Positions 8,471 to 16,275 of a stretch of 64,000 bases of DNA are shown here, piece by piece. The stretch comes from Prolixibacteraceae bacterium (GTDB lineage: Bacteria; Bacteroidota; Bacteroidia; Bacteroidales; Prolixibacteraceae). Each line of letters opens with the position of its first letter. Position 1 is the stretch's first letter. The position numbers were made by a program, and so were the translations under genes. Under the pieces are notes generated by a model. It ran no database searches. It was not told the DNA's origin and saw only the letters and a program-made list of their open reading frames with translations. The stretch is from NCBI GenBank assembly GCA_003457135.1, contig DMSQ01000040.1:35148-99147 (forward strand). Reading direction: 5' to 3'.

Positions 8471-8701
8471 ATGAAAGACTTTGTGAACCCATTATACAAT
8501 CGGGGAACGATATGGAAATCGTATCGGTTAATTAATAAAGGTAGATGGCACATCAGTTGGAATAGTTTGCTTCGGTATGACAATCTAAAATTTTCGACCC
8601 CAAAACCCTGGTTGTGGTTCTTGAGGTTCTATAATCCAAAGAATTGCTTATGGTGTACACTACTTGGATTTACTTTTATTTGGTATAAACGAACAACTTA
8701 A
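8471..8701 (+). CDS. Hypothetical small Trp/Tyr-rich phage protein
   Basis: A 76-residue basic protein with an unusually high content of Trp, Tyr and Phe and a hydrophobic C-terminal stretch (about residues 60-72) that could sit at a membrane. It is followed after 5 bp by the next gene, so it is part of the same operon. No family is recognised. Confidence 0.55.
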   Translation: MKDFVNPLYNRGTIWKSYRLINKGRWHISWNSLLRYDNLKFSTPKPWLWFLRFYNPKNCLWCTLLGFTFIWYKRTT

Positions 8702-8706
8702 ATAAC

Positions 8707-9462
8707 ATGACCCCACAGGAAGAATTGGCCAATTACCTGGCCACCGGAATGAAGGATTACCCGGCTGGTGTCCGGATTTTCAAAAACCTGGGTGTTGACC
8801 AGGATGCAAATAATTTTTTGAGTACTCCAAACCCCGGCAAAATCCATGTTAACATGCTCCGGAATAAATTGCAGCATTACGCGAGGGTGTATGAGATAAA
8901 GGCAAAAATAACTACAGCCCCTCCCCGGCCCTCCCCGCGGGGGGAGGGAGTAAGAAATGCAGTGAGTAAAGTCGTCGGTACTGAAAAAACTACCGGAGGA
9001 TCAGGGCGGGTAACGATTGATGCGAACCCGGTTGTACGGTTTGAAGAATTGCCTGCAGTATTCCAGGATAAATACAAACAAGCCGGCGAATTGTCGAATC
9101 AGAACAAAACGCTTCATGCTGAACTGAAGCAACTGATTGATGAACCGACGAAAAAGGAGCGCCGTGGTGAGCTGAGCGCTCAAATAATTGACAACAAAAA
9201 GACGGTCCGCCAGTTTTGGGATGATATTGACCGGTGGTGGGCCGAAAACAAAGATAAAGCCATGGAGCAGCGCATTGCCGACAAGGCCGGAAGGGATGCC
9301 GTTGATAAACTGAAGCGCATTAAGGCCAACAAAACCTATATCCGGAGAACTTACGGAACCGGTAAAAAAGCGGATGAACTTGCTGCCCGGATGAAAGAAT
9401 TGGAAGGTTGGGGAATTGATTATACCGAAGACATTGAAAAATCAGATTTCAATACGGCTTAA
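8707..9462 (+). CDS. Hypothetical phage protein carrying an in-frame interspersed repeat
   Basis: A 251-residue mostly helical protein rich in Lys, Glu and Asp. The C-terminal two thirds (residues 115-251) contain a coiled-coil-like stretch and FWDDIDRWWAE near residue 172. Residues about 70-81 (TAPPRPSPRGEG) are encoded by a GC-rich repeat (8914-8951) found elsewhere between genes, so the gene tolerates an inserted element in a probable linker. It lies just upstream of the packaging genes and overlaps the next reading frame. Function unknown. Confidence 0.65.
   Translation: MTPQEELANYLATGMKDYPAGVRIFKNLGVDQDANNFLSTPNPGKIHVNMLRNKLQHYARVYEIKAKITTAPPRPSPRGEGVRNAVSKVVGTEKTTGGSGRVTIDANPVVRFEELPAVFQDKYKQAGELSNQNKTLHAELKQLIDEPTKKERRGELSAQIIDNKKTVRQFWDDIDRWWAENKDKAMEQRIADKAGRDAVDKLKRIKANKTYIRRTYGTGKKADELAARMKELEGWGIDYTEDIEKSDFNTA
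8914..8951. repeat. GC-rich interspersed repeat (family A), inside a gene
   Basis: An imperfect palindrome of CCCTCCCC and GGGGAGGG arms. Related copies lie at about 20777, 20924, 28574 (inverted), 44741 and 61548. This copy is read in frame as TAPPRPSPRGEG. Confidence 0.7.
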
Positions 9463-9922
9463 GCCTGACAGCACAATCCCATACGTTTCGGATGCTGATT
9501 TTTCGACCCATGAGCTGATTGCCCATTTGTTGGATCAGACAGGGCCTGCCATAGTCCGGATCAGTTCGTTTTCGATTACCGAAACTGCTATCCGGAGTTT
9601 TCTGCACCTTCAGGAATCAGGCATGATCACATCGCTTACCTGTCTGTTCGACCTGAGCGTAAAGCGGTACCGTGTTGGATTGCTCTTTTTCGCGTCGAAT
9701 GTTGTTAGCGAAATTGGGATGACGAACATTCATGCAAAATTGGTTTTCATCGAAAACGAGAATTGGAAAGTGCTTGTCATCACCAGCGCGAACCTGAACA
9801 TCAACGACAAAAAAGAAGCCGGTGTAATCATTACCAATCCCTGGCATTATCAATCAATGTTAATCCATTACGAAACCTGGTATGCTGAAAGTTTAAAAGT
9901 AACTCCGGATGAATTTAACTGA
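9416..9922 (+). CDS. Phospholipase D-like (HKD) domain protein
   Basis: A 168-residue protein with a single HKD-type signature near residues 102-125: IHAKLVFIE, then a short gap, then ITSANLN. Known PLD-family nucleases use two such motifs or dimerise. With one motif this would have to dimerise if active. The start is uncertain: no ATG is available near the 5' end, and the TTG at 9416 would overlap the previous gene by 47 bp. Its position between small genes and the terminase suggests a DNA-processing role, which is inference. Confidence 0.6.
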   Translation: MIIPKTLKNQISIRLKPDSTIPYVSDADFSTHELIAHLLDQTGPAIVRISSFSITETAIRSFLHLQESGMITSLTCLFDLSVKRYRVGLLFFASNVVSEIGMTNIHAKLVFIENENWKVLVITSANLNINDKKEAGVIITNPWHYQSMLIHYETWYAESLKVTPDEFN

Positions 9923-10205
9923 AGTACAACTCAAAGAAATTGAATCGTTTTCGGGAATATTCCTGGAGCCTGAAGAAATAGCCATTTTGCTGGATCTAGA
10001 CGAAGCTGAATTTATGAACGATATCCGGAAAAAAAAAGGCAATATATGGAACGCTTATTTCCGGGGAAAAACTGAAAGCAAAAAGGATATCCACACTAAC
10101 ATTGTGAAAATGGCTAAACATGGAAGCCCTCAGGCTGAAGAAATGGCCAAACAAATGATCACTCAACAAACCTTAGCCGAACGCCGTGCAAAAAGAGACC
10201 GATAG
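9909..10205 (+). CDS. Putative DNA-binding protein, packaging region
   Basis: A 98-residue, wholly helical-looking protein overlapping the previous gene by 14 bp and the next by 20 bp. Its layout (LEPEEIAILLDLDEAEF, then a helix with AYFRGKTESKK, then a Lys/Gln-rich tail) resembles the helix-turn-helix N-terminal half of small terminase proteins. With the following gene it may form a two-part small terminase. Function is inferred from position. Confidence 0.5.
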   Translation: MNLTEVQLKEIESFSGIFLEPEEIAILLDLDEAEFMNDIRKKKGNIWNAYFRGKTESKKDIHTNIVKMAKHGSPQAEEMAKQMITQQTLAERRAKRDR

Positions 10206-10791
10206 TTTTCTGGAAAAGTGCAACAAATACCTGTTTGATGATCAATCTGAACTCCCCGTTCATTTTGATGCCGACGAACAAAACATGATCATCCGCCTCA
10301 GGGATGCTTACGTTCACTGGCTTGCCCATCCGGAGAAAAACGACAGTGAAATGATTAATTACATCACGGAAACTTATGATGTAAGCCAATCAACAGCTTA
10401 CCGCGATCTTCCACGGGTAAAAATATTAATAGGAAACGTGAAAAGCGTTAGCCGCGAATTTCACCGGCACACGGCAAACCACATGATCCGAGAAGGTTAT
10501 AAGATGGCCGTTGATGCAGAAAGTTTGCTGGAGGTAAAACAGGCCGAAGCCATGATCCGTGCCGGTCAGGCCCTGGTAAAAGTGAACAAATTGGATAAAG
10601 ATGAATCGGAAGCGCTGCCCTGGGAAGATATTGTACCACTCGACCTGGAGCCATCAACCGACGTTTCGGTTATCGGCAGAAAACCTATCGCAAATTTGAA
10701 AGAAATTCAGGCAAAACTCCGGAAAAAATATGGTGTACAAGTTGAAGAGGTCAGTTATACCGAGGTGAGCAATGGAGAAGAAAGCGAATAA
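10186..10791 (+). CDS. Probable terminase small subunit
   Basis: A 201-residue protein directly upstream of, and overlapping by 20 bp, the large terminase gene, the usual place for the small subunit that binds pac/cos DNA. It has a helix-turn-helix-like segment near residues 60-80 (YDVSQSTAYRDL), a helical middle, and an acidic C-terminus. Translation appears to begin at GTG 10186 inside the preceding gene, because no ATG precedes the conserved part. Confidence 0.6.
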   Translation: MQKETDSFLEKCNKYLFDDQSELPVHFDADEQNMIIRLRDAYVHWLAHPEKNDSEMINYITETYDVSQSTAYRDLPRVKILIGNVKSVSREFHRHTANHMIREGYKMAVDAESLLEVKQAEAMIRAGQALVKVNKLDKDESEALPWEDIVPLDLEPSTDVSVIGRKPIANLKEIQAKLRKKYGVQVEEVSYTEVSNGEESE

Positions 10792-12427
10792 GAAAGCGTA
10801 TTTCAACCCGGCACAAATGTACGTGCACGAGATCAGCCCAAACAGTAAATGTATCGTTGGCGCCCGCCGTTTCGGAAAATCTGACGGCATTGAAGGTCCT
10901 GATTTATTATACGATATTCAAAACATGCCAGGCTCATCAGGTTTTCTTTACCAGCGCAACTTCAAACAGTTGCTTGGTAAAACATTATCACACACCCTTG
11001 CCTTTTTGAAACGTTACGGATATCAGCGCGATGTTCATTATTTTGTTGGCCGCAAAGCTCCCAAATGGATGAACTTTAAGCTTCCGATAGTTGAACCTGT
11101 TAGTTGGGACCAGGCAATACATTTTTATAATGGAACTTGTGTTTATTTATTAAGCCAGGACGTGAGGTTTTCGGCCAACTCATTAACAACTGATTGGGGA
11201 AAGATTGACGAAGGACGATCAATCAATAAGGAAAAACTTTTTGAGGAAGTTATGCCAACATTGTCGGGCACAGAACCTCGCTTCGAAAGTTGCCATAAAT
11301 GGAAAGGCTATACCATTGTTTCGGATATGCCAACCAGTAAAGAAGGTCAATGGATACTTGACCAGGAAAAGCTTATGGACCCTGAATTGATACAGGCCAT
11401 TGAAAATACGATTGCCCATATCAATTACCTGAAAGACAAATACCGGTTTATGCCTGAAATGCCCGCGAATGCTGTCAGGAAAATGCAACAGCAACGCGAC
11501 GAACTGTTTTTCCTGAGGCAAAACGCTTTCCTGTACAAAGAATACGACACCATTGAAAACCTTGAAATAGTTGGTATCGAATACATTAAAAAGCAGAAAC
11601 TTATTTTGCCGCCGGTCATCTTCATGACTTCAATCATGAACAAACGGATACGCAAACTGACTGATGGTTTCTATCCTAATCTTACACCTGAAGTGCATTA
11701 CTATGATGCCGACAATACTACTTATCTGGATAACCTCCGGACCGCAAAAGGCACACTCGACCTTGACCGCATTGCTGAAGACAATTGCCTGAAGGATGGT
11801 GACATTGATCCATCAGTGCCACTAGCCATTACATTAGACTATAATGCAAACATCAATTGGATCATAACAGGCCAACGTGCTGAGCCTGTTATGAAAACCC
11901 TATCGAGCAAGTATGTGAAGTTCAACCGAAAGATCAGGGAACTCTGCCGCGATTGGTGCGACTACTACCAGTACATCCGCAATAAGGATGTGATCTACTA
12001 TTACAACTCCACTGCATTGGATGGCGCTTATGCTGATGAAGATGCACCAAACTTTCAGGAGATAGTTGTTGAAGAACTGTCGCGCCGTGGCTGGAGTGTT
12101 GAACCGGTTTATATCGGCAATACCTGGACACACAAAGTAAAGCATCAGGTTATAGATGATTCACTTAAGGGTCGGAAGTATCTGTTTCCAAAGTTTAACC
12201 GGGCGAACAATCCGGCATTGCTTCCATCAATGGAGATGTGTGGGATCCGAATTGGCCGTACTGGTTTTGAAAAGAATAAGGCTGGCGAGAAACTTGGAGA
12301 GACTGAAGATGATCCGCTCGAACTTCGTACCGACGGTACTGATGCATGGGATGATCTGTTTATTGGATTGAACTTCTTTCCAAGGCAAGTCACATCAATA
12401 CCAATGTCAACGGTGTTTAACCAATAG
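10772..12427 (+). CDS. terL: Terminase large subunit
   Basis: A 551-residue DNA-packaging motor. Residues about 27-37, GARRFGKSDG, form an ATPase Walker A of the terminase type (G-x-R-R-x-G-K-S). WGKIDEGRSI near residue 137 is the likely Walker B region. The C-terminal half has LAITLDYN near residue 350 and DAWDDLFIG near residue 530, acidic residues expected in the RNase H-like nuclease domain. The gene overlaps the small-subunit gene and is followed by a strong terminator at 12499. Confidence 0.85.
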   Translation: MEKKANKKAYFNPAQMYVHEISPNSKCIVGARRFGKSDGIEGPDLLYDIQNMPGSSGFLYQRNFKQLLGKTLSHTLAFLKRYGYQRDVHYFVGRKAPKWMNFKLPIVEPVSWDQAIHFYNGTCVYLLSQDVRFSANSLTTDWGKIDEGRSINKEKLFEEVMPTLSGTEPRFESCHKWKGYTIVSDMPTSKEGQWILDQEKLMDPELIQAIENTIAHINYLKDKYRFMPEMPANAVRKMQQQRDELFFLRQNAFLYKEYDTIENLEIVGIEYIKKQKLILPPVIFMTSIMNKRIRKLTDGFYPNLTPEVHYYDADNTTYLDNLRTAKGTLDLDRIAEDNCLKDGDIDPSVPLAITLDYNANINWIITGQRAEPVMKTLSSKYVKFNRKIRELCRDWCDYYQYIRNKDVIYYYNSTALDGAYADEDAPNFQEIVVEELSRRGWSVEPVYIGNTWTHKVKHQVIDDSLKGRKYLFPKFNRANNPALLPSMEMCGIRIGRTGFEKNKAGEKLGETEDDPLELRTDGTDAWDDLFIGLNFFPRQVTSIPMSTVFNQ

Positions 12428-12498
12428 CCCGATACACAAACATTCATAATTTCATTACATCCTTTCATTCAATTCAGAATGATTGTTCCACTACCCAC

Positions 12499-12533
12499 AA
12501 CAGGAGAATGTGCTTCGCATTCACCTGTTTTTT
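12499..12533 (+). terminator. Intrinsic terminator of the terminase operon
   Basis: Helix AACAGG/CCTGTT with an inner helix GAATG/CATTC and an apical CTTCG-type loop, followed by six T. Confidence 0.85.
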
Positions 12534-12552
12534 GCTTTCAAACACATTCGGT

Positions 12553-12585
12553 ATCGCACTACCTTCGTCCGTGCGATGGGTTTTT
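12553..12585 (+). terminator. Possible second terminator
   Basis: ATCGCAC pairs with GTGCGAT across an 11-base loop, followed by GGG and five T. Weaker than the terminator 20 bp upstream. Confidence 0.45.
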
Positions 12586-12695
12586 GGATAGAGCCTCCAC
12601 TATACAGAACATATGCAACTTTCAGCATATAACGCCATTTTTGACCTTGTGCGCACAAAAGACGATCAGGGCGGTTCGGGATTAACTATAAGTAG

Positions 12696-12717
12696 AAGGG
12701 TGTTTTTCCACCCTTTT
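12696..12717 (+). terminator. Intrinsic terminator
   Basis: AAGGGTG pairs with CACCCTT around a T-rich loop and is followed by more T. It suggests a short untranslated transcript upstream. Confidence 0.7.
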
Positions 12718-12811
12718 AGATACCTATTTATTTGAATTTTAGTTTTTTGCTTTTTTTTAGATGCGAAAATCAATACTATTTAGATTGATTCTAAGCACAG
12801 AACTTTCTCTA

Positions 12812-12970
12812 CGCTTTTTCTTGTAAGAAAAAGCGGGCAAAAAGAACCTTGCGCCATCTCCCGAGTACTCGGGATCTGAATTTTCAGGGACCACCTACGG
12901 CCTGAAAATTTTGCGCCGTTCTTTTCTCTGATTTTGCTACTTAGATTTTCCGCCCGGCATCAGAGAAAAG
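12812..12970. repeat. Cluster of nested inverted repeats (MITE-like)
   Basis: An 11-bp perfect hairpin (CGCTTTTTCTT, loop GT, 12812-12835) is followed by paired arms TTTTCAGG/CCTGAAAA and by a 12-bp perfect pair, CTTTTCTCTGAT (12921-12932) with ATCAGAGAAAAG (12959-12970). No protein is encoded. It looks like a non-autonomous repeat element or a structured RNA. Confidence 0.5.
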
Positions 12971-13035
12971 AACCAAAAGAGAATGCCGACTAAGCGCCTA
13001 TTCAGGCAGAGAGGTATTATCTCTCCTACAATTTT

Positions 13036-13246
13036 GGCCCGAAGTTATTGATCGCATCCCGGAAAAGTAAAGGGTTTGTGCTTCCCGGATGTGATTTGCA
13101 TAAACAACGCTTCGCGCTCGGTCACTTTCTGCGTGCCTCGAAACTGACATTCGCCCTTGACTAGAATCCGGTCTGCTCAATTGGTGCTGGCTCAAAATTA
13201 ACAGGAGAGCCAGCCTACATAAATCCGCAGGGCAGCGGTAAAAACT
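13036..13246 (+). ncRNA. Structured leader, copy 1 (ahead of J-domain gene)
   Basis: Shared blocks with copies at about 14032 and 16276: CCCGGAAAAGTAAAGGG at 13058, which can pair with CCCTTGACTAGAATCCGG at 13154 (CCGGA/TCCGG and AAGGG/CCCTT), GGCTC/GAGCC at 13189/13207, and the terminal hairpin CCGC-AGGGCA-GCGG at 13225-13238. The start codon follows after 8 nt. A cis-regulatory RNA controlling translation is the simplest reading. Confidence 0.6.
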
Positions 13247-13732
13247 ATGAAATTTTTTGAAGGTGTTAAGACGTTGGATGAATTGCGCAAGGAGTACCGT
13301 CGCCTTGCTTTCTTGTATCACCCGGACAAAGGTGGTGATACGGCAATCATGCAGGTGATCAATGATTTGTATGACCGGCTTTCAAGAAAGCTTATCAACA
13401 GTAATACTGATTTTTCGGAAGCAAGGAAGGAATATGAGCAGCAGGTTTCAGAAGAAATGCGCGAGCGGCTTGATCGGATCATCTGCTTACCAGATATTAC
13501 AATCGAACTGATTGGCTCATGGATCTGGATTACCGGAAACACCTTCGCAGTAAGGGAAACTTTGAAAGGCGAAGGTTACCGATTCTCACATCCGAAAACG
13601 GCATGGTACTGGCACAAAGGAGAATATTTCAAGAAGTCAGGTAAAATCATGTCGATGGAAGATATGCGCGATGCATGGGGATGCGAACAAGTGGAATCAA
13701 AGTTTGCTAATCAGGAAAATTTCATTCAGTAA
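13247..13732 (+). CDS. J-domain (DnaJ-like) phage protein
   Basis: A 161-residue protein with an N-terminal J domain (about residues 10-55) including the signature YHPDKGG, the HPD that stimulates the ATPase of Hsp70. No Gly/Phe or zinc-finger region follows. Instead there is a C-terminal domain with ITIELIGSWIWITGNT and WYWHKGEYFKK, seen in small mobile-element J-proteins. It probably recruits the host DnaK for a phage step. It is preceded by leader copy 1. Confidence 0.85.
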   Translation: MKFFEGVKTLDELRKEYRRLAFLYHPDKGGDTAIMQVINDLYDRLSRKLINSNTDFSEARKEYEQQVSEEMRERLDRIICLPDITIELIGSWIWITGNTFAVRETLKGEGYRFSHPKTAWYWHKGEYFKKSGKIMSMEDMRDAWGCEQVESKFANQENFIQ

Positions 13733-13740
13733 AAACAACC

Positions 13741-13787
13741 AGGCGTGCCAGATGCCTTTATAAGTCCGCAGGGCAGCGGCAAAAACT
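13741..13787 (+). ncRNA. Structured leader, copy 2 (short form)
   Basis: Only the 3' part of the leader is present: helix AGGC/GCCT around a GCCAG loop, then CCGC-AGGGCA-GCGG at 13766-13779, 8 nt before the start at 13788. It sits directly after the J-domain gene. Confidence 0.6.
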
Positions 13788-13940
13788 ATGTTTCAAAATT
13801 CAAATTGTTGCCGTCCGGATGGTGATTGTACAGTATGTTCAGCCTATCATGAAGATGAAGATATCTGTAATCAGGATGATGAACTTAATTATTACGGTGA
13901 AGTTTACGATGGGTATTCAGATGCTGATCCGGGATTGTAA
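13788..13940 (+). CDS. Cys-rich mini-protein, 50 residues
   Basis: A short open frame starting at the ATG 8 nt after leader copy 2 and ending at the TAA just before a terminator. The protein is strongly acidic, with five Cys (CCRPDGDCTVC near residues 7-17, and one near residue 28), suggesting a metal-binding knuckle. The leader, the correct spacing and the terminator support it as a real gene. No family is recognised. Confidence 0.7.
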   Translation: MFQNSNCCRPDGDCTVCSAYHEDEDICNQDDELNYYGEVYDGYSDADPGL

Positions 13941-13943
13941 CTC

Positions 13944-13966
13944 AAGGGGCTTTCGCCCCTTTTTTT
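13944..13966 (+). terminator. Intrinsic terminator
   Basis: AAGGGGC, loop TTTC, GCCCCTT, then a T run. It ends the J-domain and Cys-rich unit. Confidence 0.9.
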
Positions 13967-14031
13967 GGTTGTTTCTAAAAATCAGGCTTACCGGTGATGA
14001 CGGAGAAAGTAGTTACACTCAAATTCCGGAT

Positions 14032-14283
14032 AAAGTTATTGATCGCCGCCCGGAAAAGTAAAGGGAGGTTTAGTGGTTTAGTTTAGCGGTATAGACATAA
14101 CTAAACCTTGCTTCGCACTCGGTCACCTTTAACTCGTAACACGTAACCCGAAACCCGCAACTCGTTAAACCTGACATTCGCCCTTGACTAGATTCCGCCC
14201 GGCTCAATGGATACTACCCGTAATTTAATTTTAACCGGCGAGCCAGATGCCAAAATAAGACCCAAGGGCATGGGCAAAATGTT
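14032..14283 (+). ncRNA. Structured leader, copy 3
   Basis: Same order of blocks as copy 1: CCCGGAAAAGTAAAGGG near 14047, CCCTTGACTAGATTCCG near 14180, a GGCTC...GAGCC pair, and the terminal hairpin CCCA-AGGGCA-TGGG at 14261-14274, 9 nt before the start at 14284. The stem differs from copies 1 and 2 by compensatory changes. Its variable loop holds a heptamer array (14131-14165). Confidence 0.6.
14131..14165. repeat. Degenerate heptamer array
   Basis: Five 7-bp units of the form AACnCGn, inside the variable part of leader copy 3. Related arrays occur at 19051, 32555 and 44961. Confidence 0.6.
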
Positions 14284-14661
14284 ATGGGTAAATCAAATAA
14301 TGCCGAAAAAGCAGCCAGTGTTGCTGAAGTTGTTGAAGTGGTAGAAGTTACTCCAACTATGACAGTTGTGAAAGACGTAGTTGAAGAAGCAGCTCGTAAA
14401 ATGACCCTCGAAGAACGCATCCAGCGGGTGGAAGATTTGTCGATGCTGATTGACCGGTGGAAAACGTTGAACGATTCGCGCCGGAAGTTACAGACCTTCC
14501 AGATCGGGGCCGATTCGCTGAGTTCTGTGATTAGTCTGCGGGATGCAAGCGGGAACGAGTTCAAAACTTCAAACTCGGCAGTGATCAGCTCAGTGATCGA
14601 CGAAATGAAACGGACACTTGACGTGAAAGTGCACGACGTTGAAGAACTGATCAATCTTTAA
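14284..14661 (+). CDS. Hypothetical phage protein
   Basis: A 125-residue helical protein with a Val/Glu/Ala-rich N-terminus (residues 8-40) and a charged coiled-coil-like middle. It has no Cys and no membrane segment. It is expressed alone, between leader copy 3 and a strong terminator. Function unknown. Confidence 0.7.
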   Translation: MGKSNNAEKAASVAEVVEVVEVTPTMTVVKDVVEEAARKMTLEERIQRVEDLSMLIDRWKTLNDSRRKLQTFQIGADSLSSVISLRDASGNEFKTSNSAVISSVIDEMKRTLDVKVHDVEELINL

Positions 14662-14663
14662 CC

Positions 14664-14690
14664 AAAGGGGAGCTAACGCTCCCCTTTTTT
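14664..14690 (+). terminator. Intrinsic terminator
   Basis: Perfect 10-bp stem AAAGGGGAGC, loop TAAC, then a T run. Confidence 0.9.
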
Positions 14691-15236
14691 ATTCGCTAAC
14701 TCATAAATTGTCGCACTCACCGATGGTGGGTGAGTAGCGAAGCGTATCGAACCGAGCAGTCGAACCACCGCTCCCCTAAAAGCCTTTCGTCATTTAGTTT
14801 CAGTTGGTAAGGCCATCTTCCGGAATGCTTGTTCGCTCCTTTTGTGTTTTTGTTCCGGACACCATGCTGTTGATGTCGCCGCCATGGTCTGATTAACGTG
14901 GGCCGCCGGTCATCTTCGTTTCGTTGGCACAGCCTCAATAGTTACTTCACCGATATTCTACCGAACACGATCAGGCCATCACCTGGCAACAATACTATCC
15001 CAATCTCCCGGTTTACCTTAGTACCCATTCGCCGGTGCAAATTTTCTATGGTTGACAGAATATTGAGTGTTAGTCAAAATTATATACAAAGGTGTATTCT
15101 TTCAAGGTGGTTCCCGTCAATGGATTTTCCCGGCATATCCTCGCTACGTTCCGGTATTCCAGTTCCTCCATTGCCACCCTCATTCAGAATAAGTTCACCC
15201 GGTATAAATTTTTTTTATAACCTTAAATTCAATATT
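14691..15236. other. 546-bp intergenic region ahead of the SSB-like gene
   Basis: Holds a family B repeat (about 14721-14770) and, at 15122-15168, a 47-bp block repeated ahead of the small gene at 15943. A frame stays open from 14898 into the downstream gene, but its composition (frequent Pro, Ser, Arg and Phe) does not look coding, so it is treated as leader. Confidence 0.6.
15122..15168 (+). promoter_or_regulatory. Second leader family, copy 1
   Basis: Begins GGATTTTCCCGGCATAT and ends TATTCCAGTTCCTC. It matches 15835-15881 at 42 of 47 positions by hand alignment. It lies 68 bp before the SSB-like gene. Role unknown. Confidence 0.5.
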
Positions 15237-15548
15237 ATGGCAACTTTTGAAAAACATTACATCGGAAAAGGAACTCAGGTAGAAAACCTCGACATCGTGA
15301 GAATTGTATTACCAGTTGAAGGCCTCGAAAAAGCCGTGTTCGAAAAGAACGGAGTAAAGTACCTCTCATTTGAAGTGGCTAAACTGAAACAAGAAGACAA
15401 ATTCGGACGCACCCACACCTGTTATTATCAGACCAAAGTTTCGGCAGCCATCCCAACACAGCCCTATGGTCCTGAAGAACAAAAAAAGGCACAAAAGCCA
15501 TCACGAAAAAAACAAGCAAAACCCGCCGAAGACGACCTTCCATTTTAA
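15237..15548 (+). CDS. SSB-like protein with acidic C-terminal tip
   Basis: A 103-residue protein: a beta-rich N-terminal domain (residues 1-70), a basic Pro/Lys-rich linker (about 80-97), and the C-terminal tip EDDLPF. An acidic tip ending in Pro-Phe is the partner-docking tail of bacterial single-stranded DNA-binding proteins, so binding to ssDNA and replication proteins is a reasonable inference. It is shorter than bacterial SSB (about 150-180). The ATG at 15237 is the first in a plausible context. Confidence 0.6.
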   Translation: MATFEKHYIGKGTQVENLDIVRIVLPVEGLEKAVFEKNGVKYLSFEVAKLKQEDKFGRTHTCYYQTKVSAAIPTQPYGPEEQKKAQKPSRKKQAKPAEDDLPF

Positions 15549-15560
15549 CTGAAACCCAAG

Positions 15561-15582
15561 AAAAGCCGAAAGGCTTTTTTTT
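15561..15582 (+). terminator. Intrinsic terminator
   Basis: AAAAGCC, loop GAAA, GGCTTTT, then more T. Stable GNRA tetraloop. Confidence 0.9.
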
Positions 15583-15942
15583 ATGTCGCTCCGGATCCCT
15601 GAGCCAGTCGAAGGGCCGTCATTGCGACCGCGAGGCACGAAGCGGGAAGCAATCTCATATTTACAGGCAATTCCAGCCGCCCCATAAACCGATCTTAGGT
15701 TGGTGAGCTTCCCTGCGTTGCTGTTTTCTCAACGCCCACTGCTCTCTGCATTTGGTGTTTCCACTCTGGTTTTGTAGCAAAATTACACGCTAAGAAACGG
15801 TCAATATCCTGGGCTAAGGGTTTCACCTAAACAAGGATTTTCCCGGCATATACTCACTTCGATCCGTTATTCCAGTTCCTCTTTGTTTACCCCAGATGTT
15901 TGACCGTGAAAAACTGCATATAATTTTTAACAAAACTACAGT
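15583..15942. other. 360-bp intergenic region with repeats
   Basis: Contains a family B repeat fused to a GTCATTGCGA...GAAGCAATCT-type element (about 15596-15655) and the second copy of the 47-bp leader block (15835-15881). No gene is seen. Confidence 0.6.
15835..15881 (+). promoter_or_regulatory. Second leader family, copy 2
   Basis: Near-copy of 15122-15168 with five mismatches, located 61 bp before the small gene at 15943. Confidence 0.5.
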
Positions 15943-16116
15943 ATGAAAACTTACAGATTAAAATCAGCCGCAGAAGTTCAGGAAAACAGTACCAACCTTT
16001 GGGAAGCCTTCGTTACTTATCTCGATTCGGTTTATTTCGAAGGAGCAGCCGAATTGCTTGACAAAGAACTCGTTTCTTTCGAATACAACGCTTACATCAG
16101 TTGTTACGGAAGTTAA
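15943..16116 (+). CDS. Hypothetical small phage protein, 57 residues
   Basis: An open frame from ATG 15943 to TAA 16116 between a repeated leader and a terminator. The product is acidic and amphipathic (MKTYRLKSAAEVQE at the start, ISCYGS at the end), with one hydrophobic helix around residues 18-34. Leader and terminator placement support it as a real gene. No family is recognised. Confidence 0.65.
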   Translation: MKTYRLKSAAEVQENSTNLWEAFVTYLDSVYFEGAAELLDKELVSFEYNAYISCYGS

Positions 16117-16136
16117 TCGTTTCAACTTCAAATCTG

Positions 16137-16160
16137 AGGAGGCTCACGCCTCCTTTTTTT
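16137..16160 (+). terminator. Intrinsic terminator
   Basis: AGGAGGC, loop TCAC, GCCTCCT, then a T run. Confidence 0.9.
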
Positions 16161-16275
16161 GTGCCCCGAGGTGTCCACATTGTTTCCAGAGGTGTCCACA
16201 TTGTTAACCCCAAATTGTAAATAGTAAATAGGCTAATCGTAAATCACAGAAGGTTCTCTCTCACTCAATTTTGCC

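Larger units (their letters stand above)
12428..13246. other. 819-bp intergenic region: terminators, inverted repeats and leader 1
   Basis: No credible gene is seen. The stretch holds terminators at 12499, 12553 and 12696, a copy of the TTGTGCGCACAA palindrome (12647-12658), nested inverted repeats (12812-12970), and from about 13030 a structured leader repeated ahead of two other genes. Confidence 0.7.

Noticed and set aside
12479..12685. A 68-residue open frame after the terminase
   Set aside because: It runs through two terminator hairpins and a palindrome and has no plausible protein composition.
13036..13246. Known riboswitch or self-splicing intron in the repeated leader
   Set aside because: I compared it from memory with preQ1, SAM and group I/II intron core motifs and found no convincing match; an Infernal search against Rfam is needed.
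13990..14010. Hammerhead ribozyme-like core in the 3' flank of the Cys-rich gene
   Set aside because: The GATGA and GAAA pieces are present but the conserved CUGAUGA box and flanking helices are not.
14898..15236. A 113-codon upstream extension of the SSB-like gene
   Set aside because: Composition is not protein-like, part of it is the repeated 47-bp leader block, and ATG 15237 begins the compact domain.
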